Below, one piece after another: positions 15,450-23,552 of a stretch of DNA of 39,615 bases; position 1 is the stretch's first letter, and every line of letters starts with the position of its first letter. The stretch comes from Candidatus Poribacteria bacterium (GTDB taxonomy: Bacteria; Poribacteria; WGA-4E; JAJDTR01), in assembly GCA_022827055.1 (NCBI GenBank), contig JAJDTR010000059.1:1-39615 (forward strand). Direction: 5' to 3'. The position numbers were made by a program, and so were the translations under genes. The notes beneath the pieces were generated by a model, which saw nothing but the letters and a program-made list of their open reading frames with translations, did not search any database and was not told the DNA's origin.

Positions 15450-16055
15450 AGACGATATATTGCTGAGGTTTTCAAAAGGGCTAAACAAAAGAACTGAGTG
15501 GTTGAATCACGTTAGAAATGCTGCCAAGTCGACAGGCATCTCAATCTATCGTGCGACAAACTTAGATGAGAATTCTAGCATAGAAGAGTATCACTCGCAA
15601 CACAAAAGGTTGCCTGCGAAAATGGTTATCTAGCCGCGTAGGTTGGGTTGAACGGTCAATCACGAATCCGTGTCAGTACCAGAAGGAAATCCGCTTTACA
15701 ACAACACTGTCTTGCGGGTAGAGTGAGTGAAACCCAACACCCACGAATCTTGAACTGCGTCACCGTTGGGTTTCACTATGCTTTGTTGGGTATTGAGCGC
15801 GATTAAACGTCAGAACTAGGTGGATCGTAGGGCGTTTTCTCGGGTGGCGACGTTCAACCCAACTTACGGATTACCGCTGAAAAAATCAGATGCGTTTCCA
15901 CTATGGCCTGACTAGCTTGGCTATCAACTTGACAAGCTCGGTCGTCTTTAGTTTCATGAACCTTCAAGTTTAGGTAAATTCGAGTGTGCTCTAGCATGCG
16001 GACACTAGCCGATACATATCGGAAAATTAAATCATCAATCACACATTAAAGGCTT
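15450..16055. other. Intergenic region between divergent genes, carrying an inverted-repeat element
   Basis: These 606 bp separate the gluconokinase operon (-) from a PhyH remnant (+) and should hold the operon promoter. No gene seen. The middle is occupied by the 15637-15868 inverted-repeat element. Confidence 0.55.
15637..15868. mobile_element. Non-coding element with 18-bp inverted ends and internal palindrome
   Basis: The left end CGTAGGTTGGGTTGAACG and the inverted right end CGTAAGTTGGGTTGAACG match at 17 of 18 positions. Inside, AGTGAAACCCAAC (15726-15738) pairs perfectly with GTTGGGTTTCACT (15765-15777), and a further GTTGGGTATTG follows. A lone end-like copy lies at 1712-1729. No target duplication is evident, so this may be a folded repeat cluster and not a transposed unit. 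Confidence 0.55.
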
Positions 16056-16573
16056 ATGCTTGAAGATACCCATGCTCACGACGTAGATATTGACTTCTTT
16101 GACCAAAACGGTTATCTGATTGTGCGCAACGTGCTGAACGATGAATCCATTGCGGCTCTGATTGGAGCGGGAGATGGATTGATTCACATCGATTTTGACC
16201 TAATTAATCCGATGATCGACGCAGGACAAGTCGTCGACATAGAACTCGAACCCGGTGACGTGCTATTTTTCAGAATCTGCTGTTCCATCAAGGGGGTGTT
16301 AACCACTCGGGCAAACTTCGATGGAATGCCGATTTTCGCTATCAGGATGCTTGCCAACCCACGCTTACGAGCGTCAATGGTCACCTTATACGAAGCCGTG
16401 CACATCCGGAGCAGATTGCTTCTTCACGTGAAGAATGGGCGTGTCTGTCGTGTTCATATACGAAAAATGAACCGACCTCGTGCACATATCGGCGTCACTG
16501 CATTAGTGGCGTATGTCAAATCGTTGGCATGACGTTGCCGCCGCAGACTGGAATATACGCGCCGGTAATATAG
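16056..16573 (+). pseudogene. PhyH pseudogene: central deletion plus frameshift
   Basis: The 5' part encodes a normal PhyH opening (FFDQNGYLIVRNVLNDESIA). It jumps after about 40 residues straight to the late HIDFDLINPMIDAG and VDIELEPGDVLFF segment, so the central region with the H-x-D site is missing. At the T-run 16266-16270 the frame breaks. One extra T would restore FQNLLFHQGGVNHSGKLRWN followed by ADFRYQDACQPT, the typical PhyH C-terminus, which runs on in the +1 frame to a TAG at 16571. As read, the frame would give a 158-aa nonsense-tailed product. It overlaps the end of the convergent SDR gene. Non-functional with high likelihood. Confidence 0.82.
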
Positions 16574-17274
16574 CTGGCTAAGTCGGACGCGAGAAATAGC
16601 ACCACATTGGCAATCTCTTGTGCTGTACCCCGCCGTTGAAGCGGCACGCTTTCATTATAACCTTGGTCAGATGCACTTGCGGCGCTTTTGTCACTAATTG
16701 TCCAGCCCGGCGCGACCTGATTGACGGTGACGCCGTGCGTTCCAACTTCCTTTGCTAACACCCGCAAGACACCGTCCATTCCGCGCTTTCCAGCCGTGTA
16801 AGCGCTCTGTGTAACAAAGTTCTGCATTGCACATTCTGTGTTGATCCCGATCACGCGCCCCCACCCCGATTCGATCATCGCGGGAACAAATGCCTTGGTC
16901 ATGTACACATTGTGTAGCACGCACGACCGGAATTGGCTCTCGTAATCCTCTACGGGCTGATCCAACACCGAAACCCATTTGTACTGTATTACGGCGTTAT
17001 TGACGATGATGTTCGCCGCTCCCAGCTTGGACGTGACCGCATCCCGCATGCTGAATATCGAATCCGCATCGGTGACATCCGCCTGCACAGTCATTCCGCG
17101 CACGCCCAATGCTTGCACCTCTTCTAACAAGCGTTCCGCCATTGTTTGGTTTTGATGATAGCAGATAGCGATGTCTGCACCTGCTCTTGCAAGGGTTCTG
17201 ACCATTACGCGCCCCAAAACCCCGGAACCGCCTGTAATTACTGCAACCCTATTGGAAAGATTAATCTCAATCAT
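16516..17274 (-). CDS. Short-chain dehydrogenase/reductase (SDR)
   Basis: A 252-residue classical SDR. TGGSGVLG (14-21) is the cofactor glycine motif, NNA 92-94 the conserved strand motif, and Y159-x-x-x-K163 (AYTAGK) the catalytic pair. VAPGWTISD and the C-terminal ITGAYIPVCGG are normal for the family. The position of the catalytic serine (13 residues before Tyr) is T146 in NTECAMQ, a conservative but unusual change. It probably reduces or oxidises a sugar-derived or acyl carbonyl substrate with NAD(P)H. It follows the broken membrane protein gene on the same strand and converges with a PhyH remnant. Confidence 0.9.
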   Translation of the reverse strand: MIEINLSNRVAVITGGSGVLGRVMVRTLARAGADIAICYHQNQTMAERLLEEVQALGVRGMTVQADVTDADSIFSMRDAVTSKLGAANIIVNNAVIQYKWVSVLDQPVEDYESQFRSCVLHNVYMTKAFVPAMIESGWGRVIGINTECAMQNFVTQSAYTAGKRGMDGVLRVLAKEVGTHGVTVNQVAPGWTISDKSAASASDQGYNESVPLQRRGTAQEIANVVLFLASDLASYITGAYIPVCGGNVMPTI

Positions 17275-17282
17275 GTTTTATA

Positions 17283-17920
17283 TCACCAATTTTTAAATGT
17301 ATACGTGGGTTCACCGGTCAATAATCCCATGATCCCCCACATGGTTCCTGGAACAAAATCGCCCAAAATGAGTCCAAGGAATAGAGGCAGAGACTTTCGA
17401 TACGCCCGGATGCCCCCATACTTAAGAAGCGGCGCCTTAATCAACCAGCTTACCAAAAAAGAAACCACAAGTGCGCAAAGAAATGATATCCGGCCAGAGG
17501 ATATGCGATCGGGTGCAGCGGCCACCAGAGAAACCGCAGTCGCAGGACAGTACCGAATGCAGTTGACATCAGGGAGGCGCTGTCTGCGCCAACCGGTTGC
17601 TTGAGCAATCTCTCAATCACATTGTACGCCAGATTTCCGCGCCAAGCTCCTGGGCCGCCCCACTTGTAGCTAAGATCCAGAAATGCCCAGAATGTCACAA
17701 TGACCGACACAAACGTCGCCAAAAGGCAAACTTTCCAGAGATCGCGTGTGTTGAGTCCGGATCGATCCGCCAGCTTGAAACTTTCCATATAGGCTGGCAT
17801 AGGTTGACTCTGAAACCCCTTGGTATGCGTCCAATGCGGTGCTGATGCGACAAGTGTCTGTACCCGTACACTACCGGCTTCGGTGCCCTTGAGGCCATAC
17901 ATGCGCACAAATACATTGGC
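17283..17920 (-). pseudogene. C-terminal fragment of a large membrane protein (DUF6785-like), frameshifted
   Basis: Two overlapping minus-strand frames together encode one protein end. The first reads from RMYGLKGTEAGSVRV through TM-rich VSVIVTFWAFLDLSYKW to PLHPIAYPLAGYHFF. The second continues with CALVVSFLVSWLIKAPLLKY, GGIRAYRKSLPLFLGLILGD and the stop at 17283. Restoring one T at the AAA run near 17477-17479 would join them. Upstream the frame hits a TAG at 17921-17923 in a region where the large N-terminal part should lie, so the gene is also 5'-truncated. The DUF6785 assignment (polytopic protein, about 600+ residues) is from memory of the C-terminal pattern and is moderate. It lies 8 bp upstream of the SDR gene. 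Confidence 0.65.
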
Positions 17921-18056
17921 CTATTTCCAAGCATTCTATGATATAATCTCTTGGGTATCGGATCAAGTCCCTCCGGAAATTGTGCGAAATGGAGTCGTTG
18001 TTATCCCAAGAGGACGCTGTCGAGAAACCTTAGTTGAATAGCAGGTAAACCGGAAA

Positions 18057-18932
18057 ATGACAGACACGGCTGATAAACAACTGAATTTGAAGTGGCATGC
18101 CCTCGCCGAAAAAGAGATTCGCCAATTTGACGAGGAGGGGTATCTCATTGTGCGCGGAGTGTTGGATTCACCCACTATCAGTAAACTTATAGAAGCCGGG
18201 GATCGGCTAATGGCGAGCGATAGACGTGATAACCGGTAAGTCAGCCACAGTGAATTGTACGACAGCTTTTGAAACTGCGTCGCGATTGATGACATCTTCA
18301 TCCCTTTACTGACGAATGAGAAAATCCTCTCAATTGTGGTTCAACTGTTGGGTGCTCACCTGCATTTGATGACGTCGCATCCGATCTACAAACACCCCGA
18401 TCCGCACGGGACATCTAAGAACGCCAGATCACTCGGTTGGCGCCGCGACTATGGAAGCACCACGAAAGTACTCGGAAACGGCGTACCTCGAATCTTATTG
18501 AAATGCGGTTACTACTTGACTGATCTCAGCGAGCCAAACTCCGGCGCCACGTTAGTCGCACCCGGAAGCAATCATCTCCTTGAACGGATTGAAATACCGG
18601 AAGGTCAAACCGACCCGATAAATTTCGTCGAGCCTTGTCTTGAACCGGGTGATTGTCTACTGTTTGAAAATCGAACGTGGCACGCGGGAGCGGCGAACCT
18701 AACCTCGCGGATTCGAAAAGGCATTATGATCGGATATGGTTACCGCTGGGTGATGCCGATGGACTACCGAACTCAATCGCCGGATGTGTTGGACAAACTT
18801 AGTCCTCTCGGTCGGTACCTTGTTGGCGAACCGTATCAGAAAACACCGGAGTATTGCCCGGGCGGAGGCGAGAGCCCGCTTGCGGACTGGTGTGAACAAC
18901 ACGGTGCACCTGCTGTGAGACCTGTATCCTAG
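18057..18932 (+). pseudogene. PhyH pseudogene with two nonsense codons and lost catalytic His
   Basis: One continuous reading frame of 291 codons encodes a PhyH protein: DEEGYLIVRGVLDSPTISKL at the start, then VSHSELYDSF, then the body to GESPLADWCEQHG. It is interrupted by TAA at 18237-18239 and TGA at 18270-18272; both become sense (CAA, CGA) by a single T-to-C change. The metal motif reads GWRRDYG where relatives have W-H-x-D, so the proximal histidine is now arginine (CAC to CGC). Downstream parts (NSGATLVAPGSNHLLE, LEPGDCLLFENRTWHAG) are intact. An independent 198-aa start at 18336 exists but would lack the N-terminal domain. Genuine decay by substitutions. Confidence 0.85.
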
Positions 18933-19010
18933 ATCCAGTCAAGAATCTTTATGAATTTTCTCCGACATGATGGCAACTAAAGAAAACGAAATGACGTCAA
19001 AGGGACAACT

Positions 19011-19946
19011 ATGGAACGATTAACCATTCCGGGTGTAGCAAAACCAATTTCGCGGATCGTGCTCGGGACTTTGGTGTTCTCTCCGCACAAAGACATGACA
19101 GGCGAAGAGCTATTGGATGGTTTCTTCGCGGCAGGCGGAAATGCGATAGATACAGCTCACGCCTATGGGGGCGGAGACAGCGAACGGGTAGTTGGCGCCT
19201 GGATGATTACACATGACAACCGTGACGAAGTATTTCTAATCGACAAAGGTGCCCATCACACGCCTAAAGTGCCGCGCCCGAGACTCAATCCACAGGAGAT
19301 TAAGTGCGATTTGGACGAGAGCCTTGATCGGCTGCACACGGATTATATCGATCTATATCTACTTCATCGCGACGATCCCCAAATTCCTGTAGCCACAATT
19401 ATCGACTATCTAAATCAGGAGATTGGAGCGGGAAGAATTCTTGCTTTTGGGGCATCTAACTGGACACATCAACGTATTCAGGAGGCAAACGAGTATGCGG
19501 ATCAAAACGGGTTGATTGGTTTTGCCGTCAGCAGCTCAAACTTGAGTCTTGCCGTTCCGATGGAGGCGATGTGGCCAGGTGTTTTGTCTGCCTCCGAAAA
19601 AGCCCAACGTTGGCATCGGGAGAATCAATTTCCGCTGATGTCTTGGTCTTCACAAGCGAGAGGATTCTTCAGCGGACAATTTACTCCTGAAAACCGGAAT
19701 GATGAGAATATGGTGCGCGTGTACTATAATCGAGGCAATTTTGAAAGGCTCAAACGGGCTCAGGAATTGGGCAGCAAGAAGGGGTTTACCGCCATTCAAA
19801 TTGCACTGGCTTACGTTATGCATCAGCCGTATCCAACGTTTCCGATTATTGGGCCATGCACACTTGCCGAGCTAGGCTCATCGCTTGAGGCACTCAAAAT
19901 CAGATTTTCCAACGATGAGATGCGTTGGCTTGACCTTGAAAACTGA
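19011..19946 (+). CDS. Aldo/keto reductase
   Basis: A 311-residue NADPH-type aldo/keto reductase with a TIM-barrel fold. The catalytic tetrad is visible as D47 and Y52 (AIDTAHAYGG), K79 (LIDKGAHH) and H119 (LLHRDD). FGASNWTHQRIQEA and the C-terminal PIIGPCTLAELGSSLEAL cofactor-binding segment are typical. AAAGGG at 18999-19004, 6 nt before the ATG, supports the start. It probably reduces a sugar or aldehyde carbonyl. It follows the decayed PhyH gene on the same strand with a 78-bp gap; they may once have formed a transcript. Confidence 0.93.
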   Translation: MERLTIPGVAKPISRIVLGTLVFSPHKDMTGEELLDGFFAAGGNAIDTAHAYGGGDSERVVGAWMITHDNRDEVFLIDKGAHHTPKVPRPRLNPQEIKCDLDESLDRLHTDYIDLYLLHRDDPQIPVATIIDYLNQEIGAGRILAFGASNWTHQRIQEANEYADQNGLIGFAVSSSNLSLAVPMEAMWPGVLSASEKAQRWHRENQFPLMSWSSQARGFFSGQFTPENRNDENMVRVYYNRGNFERLKRAQELGSKKGFTAIQIALAYVMHQPYPTFPIIGPCTLAELGSSLEALKIRFSNDEMRWLDLEN

Positions 19947-20358
19947 AATACTAGTGGTCTCTGGCATTTCAATCCGTATGTGCGCGCGTTATCCGCATGC
20001 GAATTTAGGCTTGTTCGTCCGAAAGGCGAATGTCGCGATGTATCAACAGTATCTGTTTCAGGCTAAGACAGTGAATACCTACGTTGTCGAGCACCGGTGT
20101 TTCATTTGTCGCAAATATTCACATGCCGCTCCGCTGCCGCGGAAAGGACGAATTCCTCTAAGGTTACAAACACAACACTCCTTTGGAGTGTTACATGTGC
20201 CAATGGAATCAGGTGCAATTCCTCCTATTCGTGAGGCGTTAGGGCTTGTAAATCCTTAGTGACGAGAATATAATACACGCGGTTTTCTAATCGTATGCTG
20301 GACAATTTGAACTTCGTTACTATTCCTTCCAATGTTTTCCGTCGAAAGGAGCGTCCGC
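19947..20358. other. Intergenic region with one palindromic repeat (412 bp)
   Basis: A 124-codon frame across it has no start signal or family pattern and is cut by the palindrome; not called. It marks the boundary between the sugar/PhyH region and the MoxR locus. Confidence 0.5.
20174..20192. repeat. Palindrome AACACTCC-TTT-GGAGTGTT, repeat copy 4
   Basis: An 8-bp perfect stem with a 3-nt loop, followed by ACATGTGCCAATGGAA. It shares the CACTCC/GGAGTG stem and the ATGT...AATxGAA tail with the copies at 5781, 6013 and 6063. Confidence 0.65.
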
Positions 20359-21744
20359 ATGAACATCGAAAATAGGGCAATTCGTAAGTTCCGAATCAAA
20401 ATGGCCGTTATGTTAATCCTGAGAAAAGTCCTTCTCGCAGCAACCGTGTGGGGGCTTCTTTGGGGGACGGTCGTTATAGTGTTGCGTGCCGCCGTAGGAA
20501 TGCCCCGTTCGACTCTACTCGCCGGCGGAGTCGCGCTAATTCTTGCAGTGGGCTGGGCGGTGGCGGCGGCGTTGCGTCAGCTACCGAGTCGAACTGGAGC
20601 GCGTGCGTGCCTCGACAAACACAGTGCGTCCGGCGGGCTAATAATGGCGGCGGAAACCGCTGATCTGGGCAACTGGAAAAACTTGACATCCCGGGTTCGC
20701 GTGCCTCGGCTGCGCTGGCGTGGAACGGTTTCTTTGGGGCGCTTTGCCGGCGCGGTTCTATTCGTTTGCATTAGCTTTCTCATTCCGGAGCGGTTCGTTG
20801 AAATCTCTAGGGCGCAACCACTTGACGTCGGGGAGGAAGTGAACCAAATAGCGGCAGGTATTGATGTTCTTAAGGAGGAGGAGATTATTGAGTTGACTCA
20901 AGCTGAAACATTGGAAGAAAAACTCGCTCAGATTCAAGCAGAGGCATCAGGCGAAGATCCGGTCAAAACTTGGGAAGCTTTAGATCACTTGACAGACCTC
21001 CTTTCTCAGGAATCAAAGGAAGCCGCCGAAGATGCCCTGGCTGCAACCGAACGTCTAACCGAAGCGGAAACCCTTGCCGAAGCACTCCTCAATGAAGCCT
21101 CTGACATGGACAAAGGACTGTTGGCGGAGTCGATGATGGCATTGACCGGATTGGTTCGGGAAGCTGCCAAAGAGAACGAATTGCTCGCATCACAACTCCC
21201 CGAATTAGAGGGTGATCTAAGTAAACTAAGCCCTGAACAACTTGAGTCAATTGCCGACGCGCTGCGCCATTCCAAGCGAAATCTATCTGATCGGTTAGTA
21301 AATCTAAACAATGTCAATCTGATTGAGTTAGATACACTGAAAGCCTGCGAAAAACTAGGACAGTGCAACAGTGAAGGGTTTGCGGCTTTTATCGACGAGA
21401 ACTCGGAAAAAATGGAGGTGACGGAATGTGTAGGGTTATGGTGCCGGAATGCACTGGGTGCCATCAAACGTGGACCTGGCCATGTGCCCATGACATGGAG
21501 CGAGGGTACCCCTGAAGACGGCGCGAAGTTCAAAGCGGAAATACTTCCGCTTTCAAACATGACCTCCCTAAAAGATAGCGAAGTAATCGGTCTCAGCAGT
21601 GCTGCACCCACTGTTGAGAATTCTGGTGTTGCGCCTCGATCCGGCGGGCTTGACGGCGCGGCGGCTGGCGGCGGTTCCTCTTTCACCCATACCGTTCTGC
21701 CGCGTCACAAAGGCGCAGTCAAGCGGTATTTTGAAAGACCGTGA
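20359..21744 (+). CDS. Three-TM membrane protein with long acidic helical domain
   Basis: A 461-residue protein. Hydrophobic segments lie at about 22-45, 52-72 and 129-143. A long Glu/Leu/Ala-rich helical, probably coiled-coil, region (about 155-310: EEIIELTQAETLEEKLAQIQ and similar) follows, then a less regular tail ending KRYFERP. AAAGGAG at 20345-20351 sets the ATG at 20359. Proteins with this layout (short N-terminal TM block, acidic helical middle, Gly-rich tail) stand at the head of MoxR/DUF58/VWA loci in planctomycete-like bacteria. The role is unknown; a membrane scaffold or partner of MoxR is a reasonable guess. Confidence 0.8.
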   Translation: MNIENRAIRKFRIKMAVMLILRKVLLAATVWGLLWGTVVIVLRAAVGMPRSTLLAGGVALILAVGWAVAAALRQLPSRTGARACLDKHSASGGLIMAAETADLGNWKNLTSRVRVPRLRWRGTVSLGRFAGAVLFVCISFLIPERFVEISRAQPLDVGEEVNQIAAGIDVLKEEEIIELTQAETLEEKLAQIQAEASGEDPVKTWEALDHLTDLLSQESKEAAEDALAATERLTEAETLAEALLNEASDMDKGLLAESMMALTGLVREAAKENELLASQLPELEGDLSKLSPEQLESIADALRHSKRNLSDRLVNLNNVNLIELDTLKACEKLGQCNSEGFAAFIDENSEKMEVTECVGLWCRNALGAIKRGPGHVPMTWSEGTPEDGAKFKAEILPLSNMTSLKDSEVIGLSSAAPTVENSGVAPRSGGLDGAAAGGGSSFTHTVLPRHKGAVKRYFERP

Positions 21745-21774
21745 TGACCAACATGGTTGGTTTTAGAGCGAATT

Positions 21775-21959
21775 ATGCCGATGCGCTTTGAAATCATTGG
21801 CGCGATTGAGAACATAGAAACGATTGCTGTGGGTGGGTGAATCCGCGAAATTATGCGGAGGCGGAAACACTTGGTTCTAGACAAGGTGATAGCCTCTGTC
21901 GGGCGAAGGTCCTTTGGTATGAAACGTACGGAATCGGCAGAAAAAACGCGAAACTCTAA
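21775..21959 (+). pseudogene. Decayed small gene (MRFEIIG...WYEAHGIGRK-type family)
   Basis: Translation from ATG 21775 (or 21781) gives MRFEIIGAIENIETIAVGG and then TGA (21838-21840), with IREIMRRRKH continuing in frame. In another frame, from about 21888, it reads DSLCRAKVLWYETYGIGRKN and then KL, TAA, RFLKK. Together these match the start and end of a small conserved protein family (about 70-80 aa) common in cyanobacteria, often next to a homologue of the following 71-aa gene. The middle (W-R-K-L-K-G-type part) is deleted, with a frame change and two stops. Confidence 0.72.
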
Positions 21960-21980
21960 CGGTTTTTGAAAAAAGTTGTG

Positions 21981-22196
21981 ATGAAAACTAAAATTGCGCT
22001 TTGTATTGACGACGCTGATTGCGACGACCTTAAAAAGAGAAAACTTTACCAAATCTTGCCTGACGAAGAGGCAACTCAGGAAGGGTATCTCAGAGTTGTA
22101 GACAAATCCGGCGCGGGCTACTTGTATCCCGAATCTTATTTCATTCTCGTTGAACTGCCTAGCCGTGCGCAAGAAGTGTTGGCAACCGCAACTTAA
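21981..22196 (+). CDS. Small conserved protein (71 aa)
   Basis: A 71-residue acidic protein, MKTKIALCIDDADCDDLKKR followed by KLYQILPDEEATQEGYLRVV and DKSGAGYLYPESYFILVELP. The LYxILPDEEA and SGxxYLYPxxYF blocks identify a small family of unknown function seen in cyanobacteria and other bacteria with large genomes. A GTG directly upstream (21978) is an alternative start. Its usual upstream partner survives here only as the decayed gene at 21775-21959. It is inserted between the helical membrane protein and MoxR genes and probably has no part in that system. Confidence 0.75.
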   Translation: MKTKIALCIDDADCDDLKKRKLYQILPDEEATQEGYLRVVDKSGAGYLYPESYFILVELPSRAQEVLATAT

Positions 22197-22326
22197 GTTC
22201 ATTTTCTTCAAAGTATTGGTGGACATTATCCACTCCATGACTGTACAGCCCCTTCGCAACCGAAGATAAAATAGCTCGAATTCGGATTGTGTACCCAAGT
22301 CCAATTCAATTACACCTAAGCTTATA

Positions 22327-23379
22327 ATGTCAAAACAGGATCCGCACGAAAAACTTCTTCAGCCTGATGAACTTCAACCCGCCGTTGAACTCACGTCAAA
22401 GGTACATGCGGAGTTGGACCGTATCCTTATCGGCAGATCCGAACTGCACCGCATGGTGCTCGTAGGAATCCTAAGTCAAGGACACATTCTGCTTGAAGGC
22501 GTACCGGGCGTCGGCAAAACCGCTCTTGTGAAGGCGCTGGGACAATTGCTCAATCTCGACTTCAGTCGAGTACAGTTCACCCCCGATTTGATGCCAGGCG
22601 ATATCCTCGGGACTCACATCCTGCAGCAAACTCCGGAAGGGGAACGGGAAATGACGTTCCAACCGGGTCCTGTGTTCACTAATATTCTGTTGGCAGATGA
22701 GATTAACCGCGCTTCCCCCAAAACTCAATCCGCTCTACTTGAAGCAATGCAGGAACGCTCCGTGACCCTGCTTGGAAACACTCGTTCCCTCCCCTACCCC
22801 TTTTTTGTGCTGGCTTCCCAGAACCCAATCGAATTGGAGGGGACATACCCCCTCCCGGAGGCGCAGTTAGACCGATTTCTGTTCAAACTGATTGTCCCCA
22901 ACGCCGATGTGGACGTACTTGACGACATCATCTCGACTCGCCGCCGCGGCGAACCGCCTGTGCCAACATGGTCCATCAGCGCGAAGCAACTCCGTCACTT
23001 ATTTGATGTGATGGACAAGATTTACCTACCCAAGCCGGTGTCGCGCTACATTTCTCGCTTGGCAGCATCGACGCATCCGAATGCTCCGGAAGCAACCGAG
23101 GAGGTCAAAAAATATGTGGCATACGCTGCGTCGCCGCGGGCGGCGATAGCTATGGCAGAGGCGTCACGCGCATCCGCATTGCTTTCCGGTCGTCCTACCG
23201 TTGGCTTTGAAGATGTGAACACAGTTGCAGCGTCCGTGTTGAACCATCGAGTTATTCTCAATTACCAAGCTCGTTTTGATGGCGTGGATACTTTCTCGGT
23301 AGTCAATGGCATACTTACCGCTCTTGACGAGGCAGACCTTAATCTGCCTGATGACCTTGAGGTTCAATCGGCATCATGA
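22327..23379 (+). CDS. MoxR family AAA+ ATPase
   Basis: A 350-residue AAA+ ATPase of the MoxR group. Walker A is GVPGVGKT (58-65), Walker B ILLADE (120-125) followed by INRASPKTQSALLEAMQE, sensor 1 N166 (LASQNPIELEGTYPL), and the arginine finger LDRF is at R183. MoxR ATPases are chaperone-like motors that work with VWA/DUF58 proteins in metal insertion, assembly or envelope stress. Partners with those domains are encoded 5 kb (DUF58) and 14 kb (VWA) downstream on the same strand. No Shine-Dalgarno is obvious before the ATG. Confidence 0.95.
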   Translation: MSKQDPHEKLLQPDELQPAVELTSKVHAELDRILIGRSELHRMVLVGILSQGHILLEGVPGVGKTALVKALGQLLNLDFSRVQFTPDLMPGDILGTHILQQTPEGEREMTFQPGPVFTNILLADEINRASPKTQSALLEAMQERSVTLLGNTRSLPYPFFVLASQNPIELEGTYPLPEAQLDRFLFKLIVPNADVDVLDDIISTRRRGEPPVPTWSISAKQLRHLFDVMDKIYLPKPVSRYISRLAASTHPNAPEATEEVKKYVAYAASPRAAIAMAEASRASALLSGRPTVGFEDVNTVAASVLNHRVILNYQARFDGVDTFSVVNGILTALDEADLNLPDDLEVQSAS

Positions 23380-23552
23380 CATCAGTGTTGTGACGTACGT
23401 TTTCCACAGTTCTTTTTACGGATTGAAGGATTTGCTAAACCGATTTAACCGTACGCGGGCGCCAATGCTTCAATGCCACGGAACTCTGTTTATCCATGCA
23501 CAACCCCCACCAATCTGACCACAATAACATATTGTGGTTTGGGAGGCAGATC

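Noticed and set aside
17820..18041. 73-codon plus frame ending PEIVRNGVVVIPRG...
   Set aside because: The ending is vaguely like small antitoxin-type proteins, but the first half is antisense to the membrane-protein fragment and there is no start signal; too weak to call.
19885..20259. 124-codon plus-strand frame after the aldo/keto reductase
   Set aside because: It overlaps the reductase end, lacks a ribosome-binding site and includes a dispersed palindrome.
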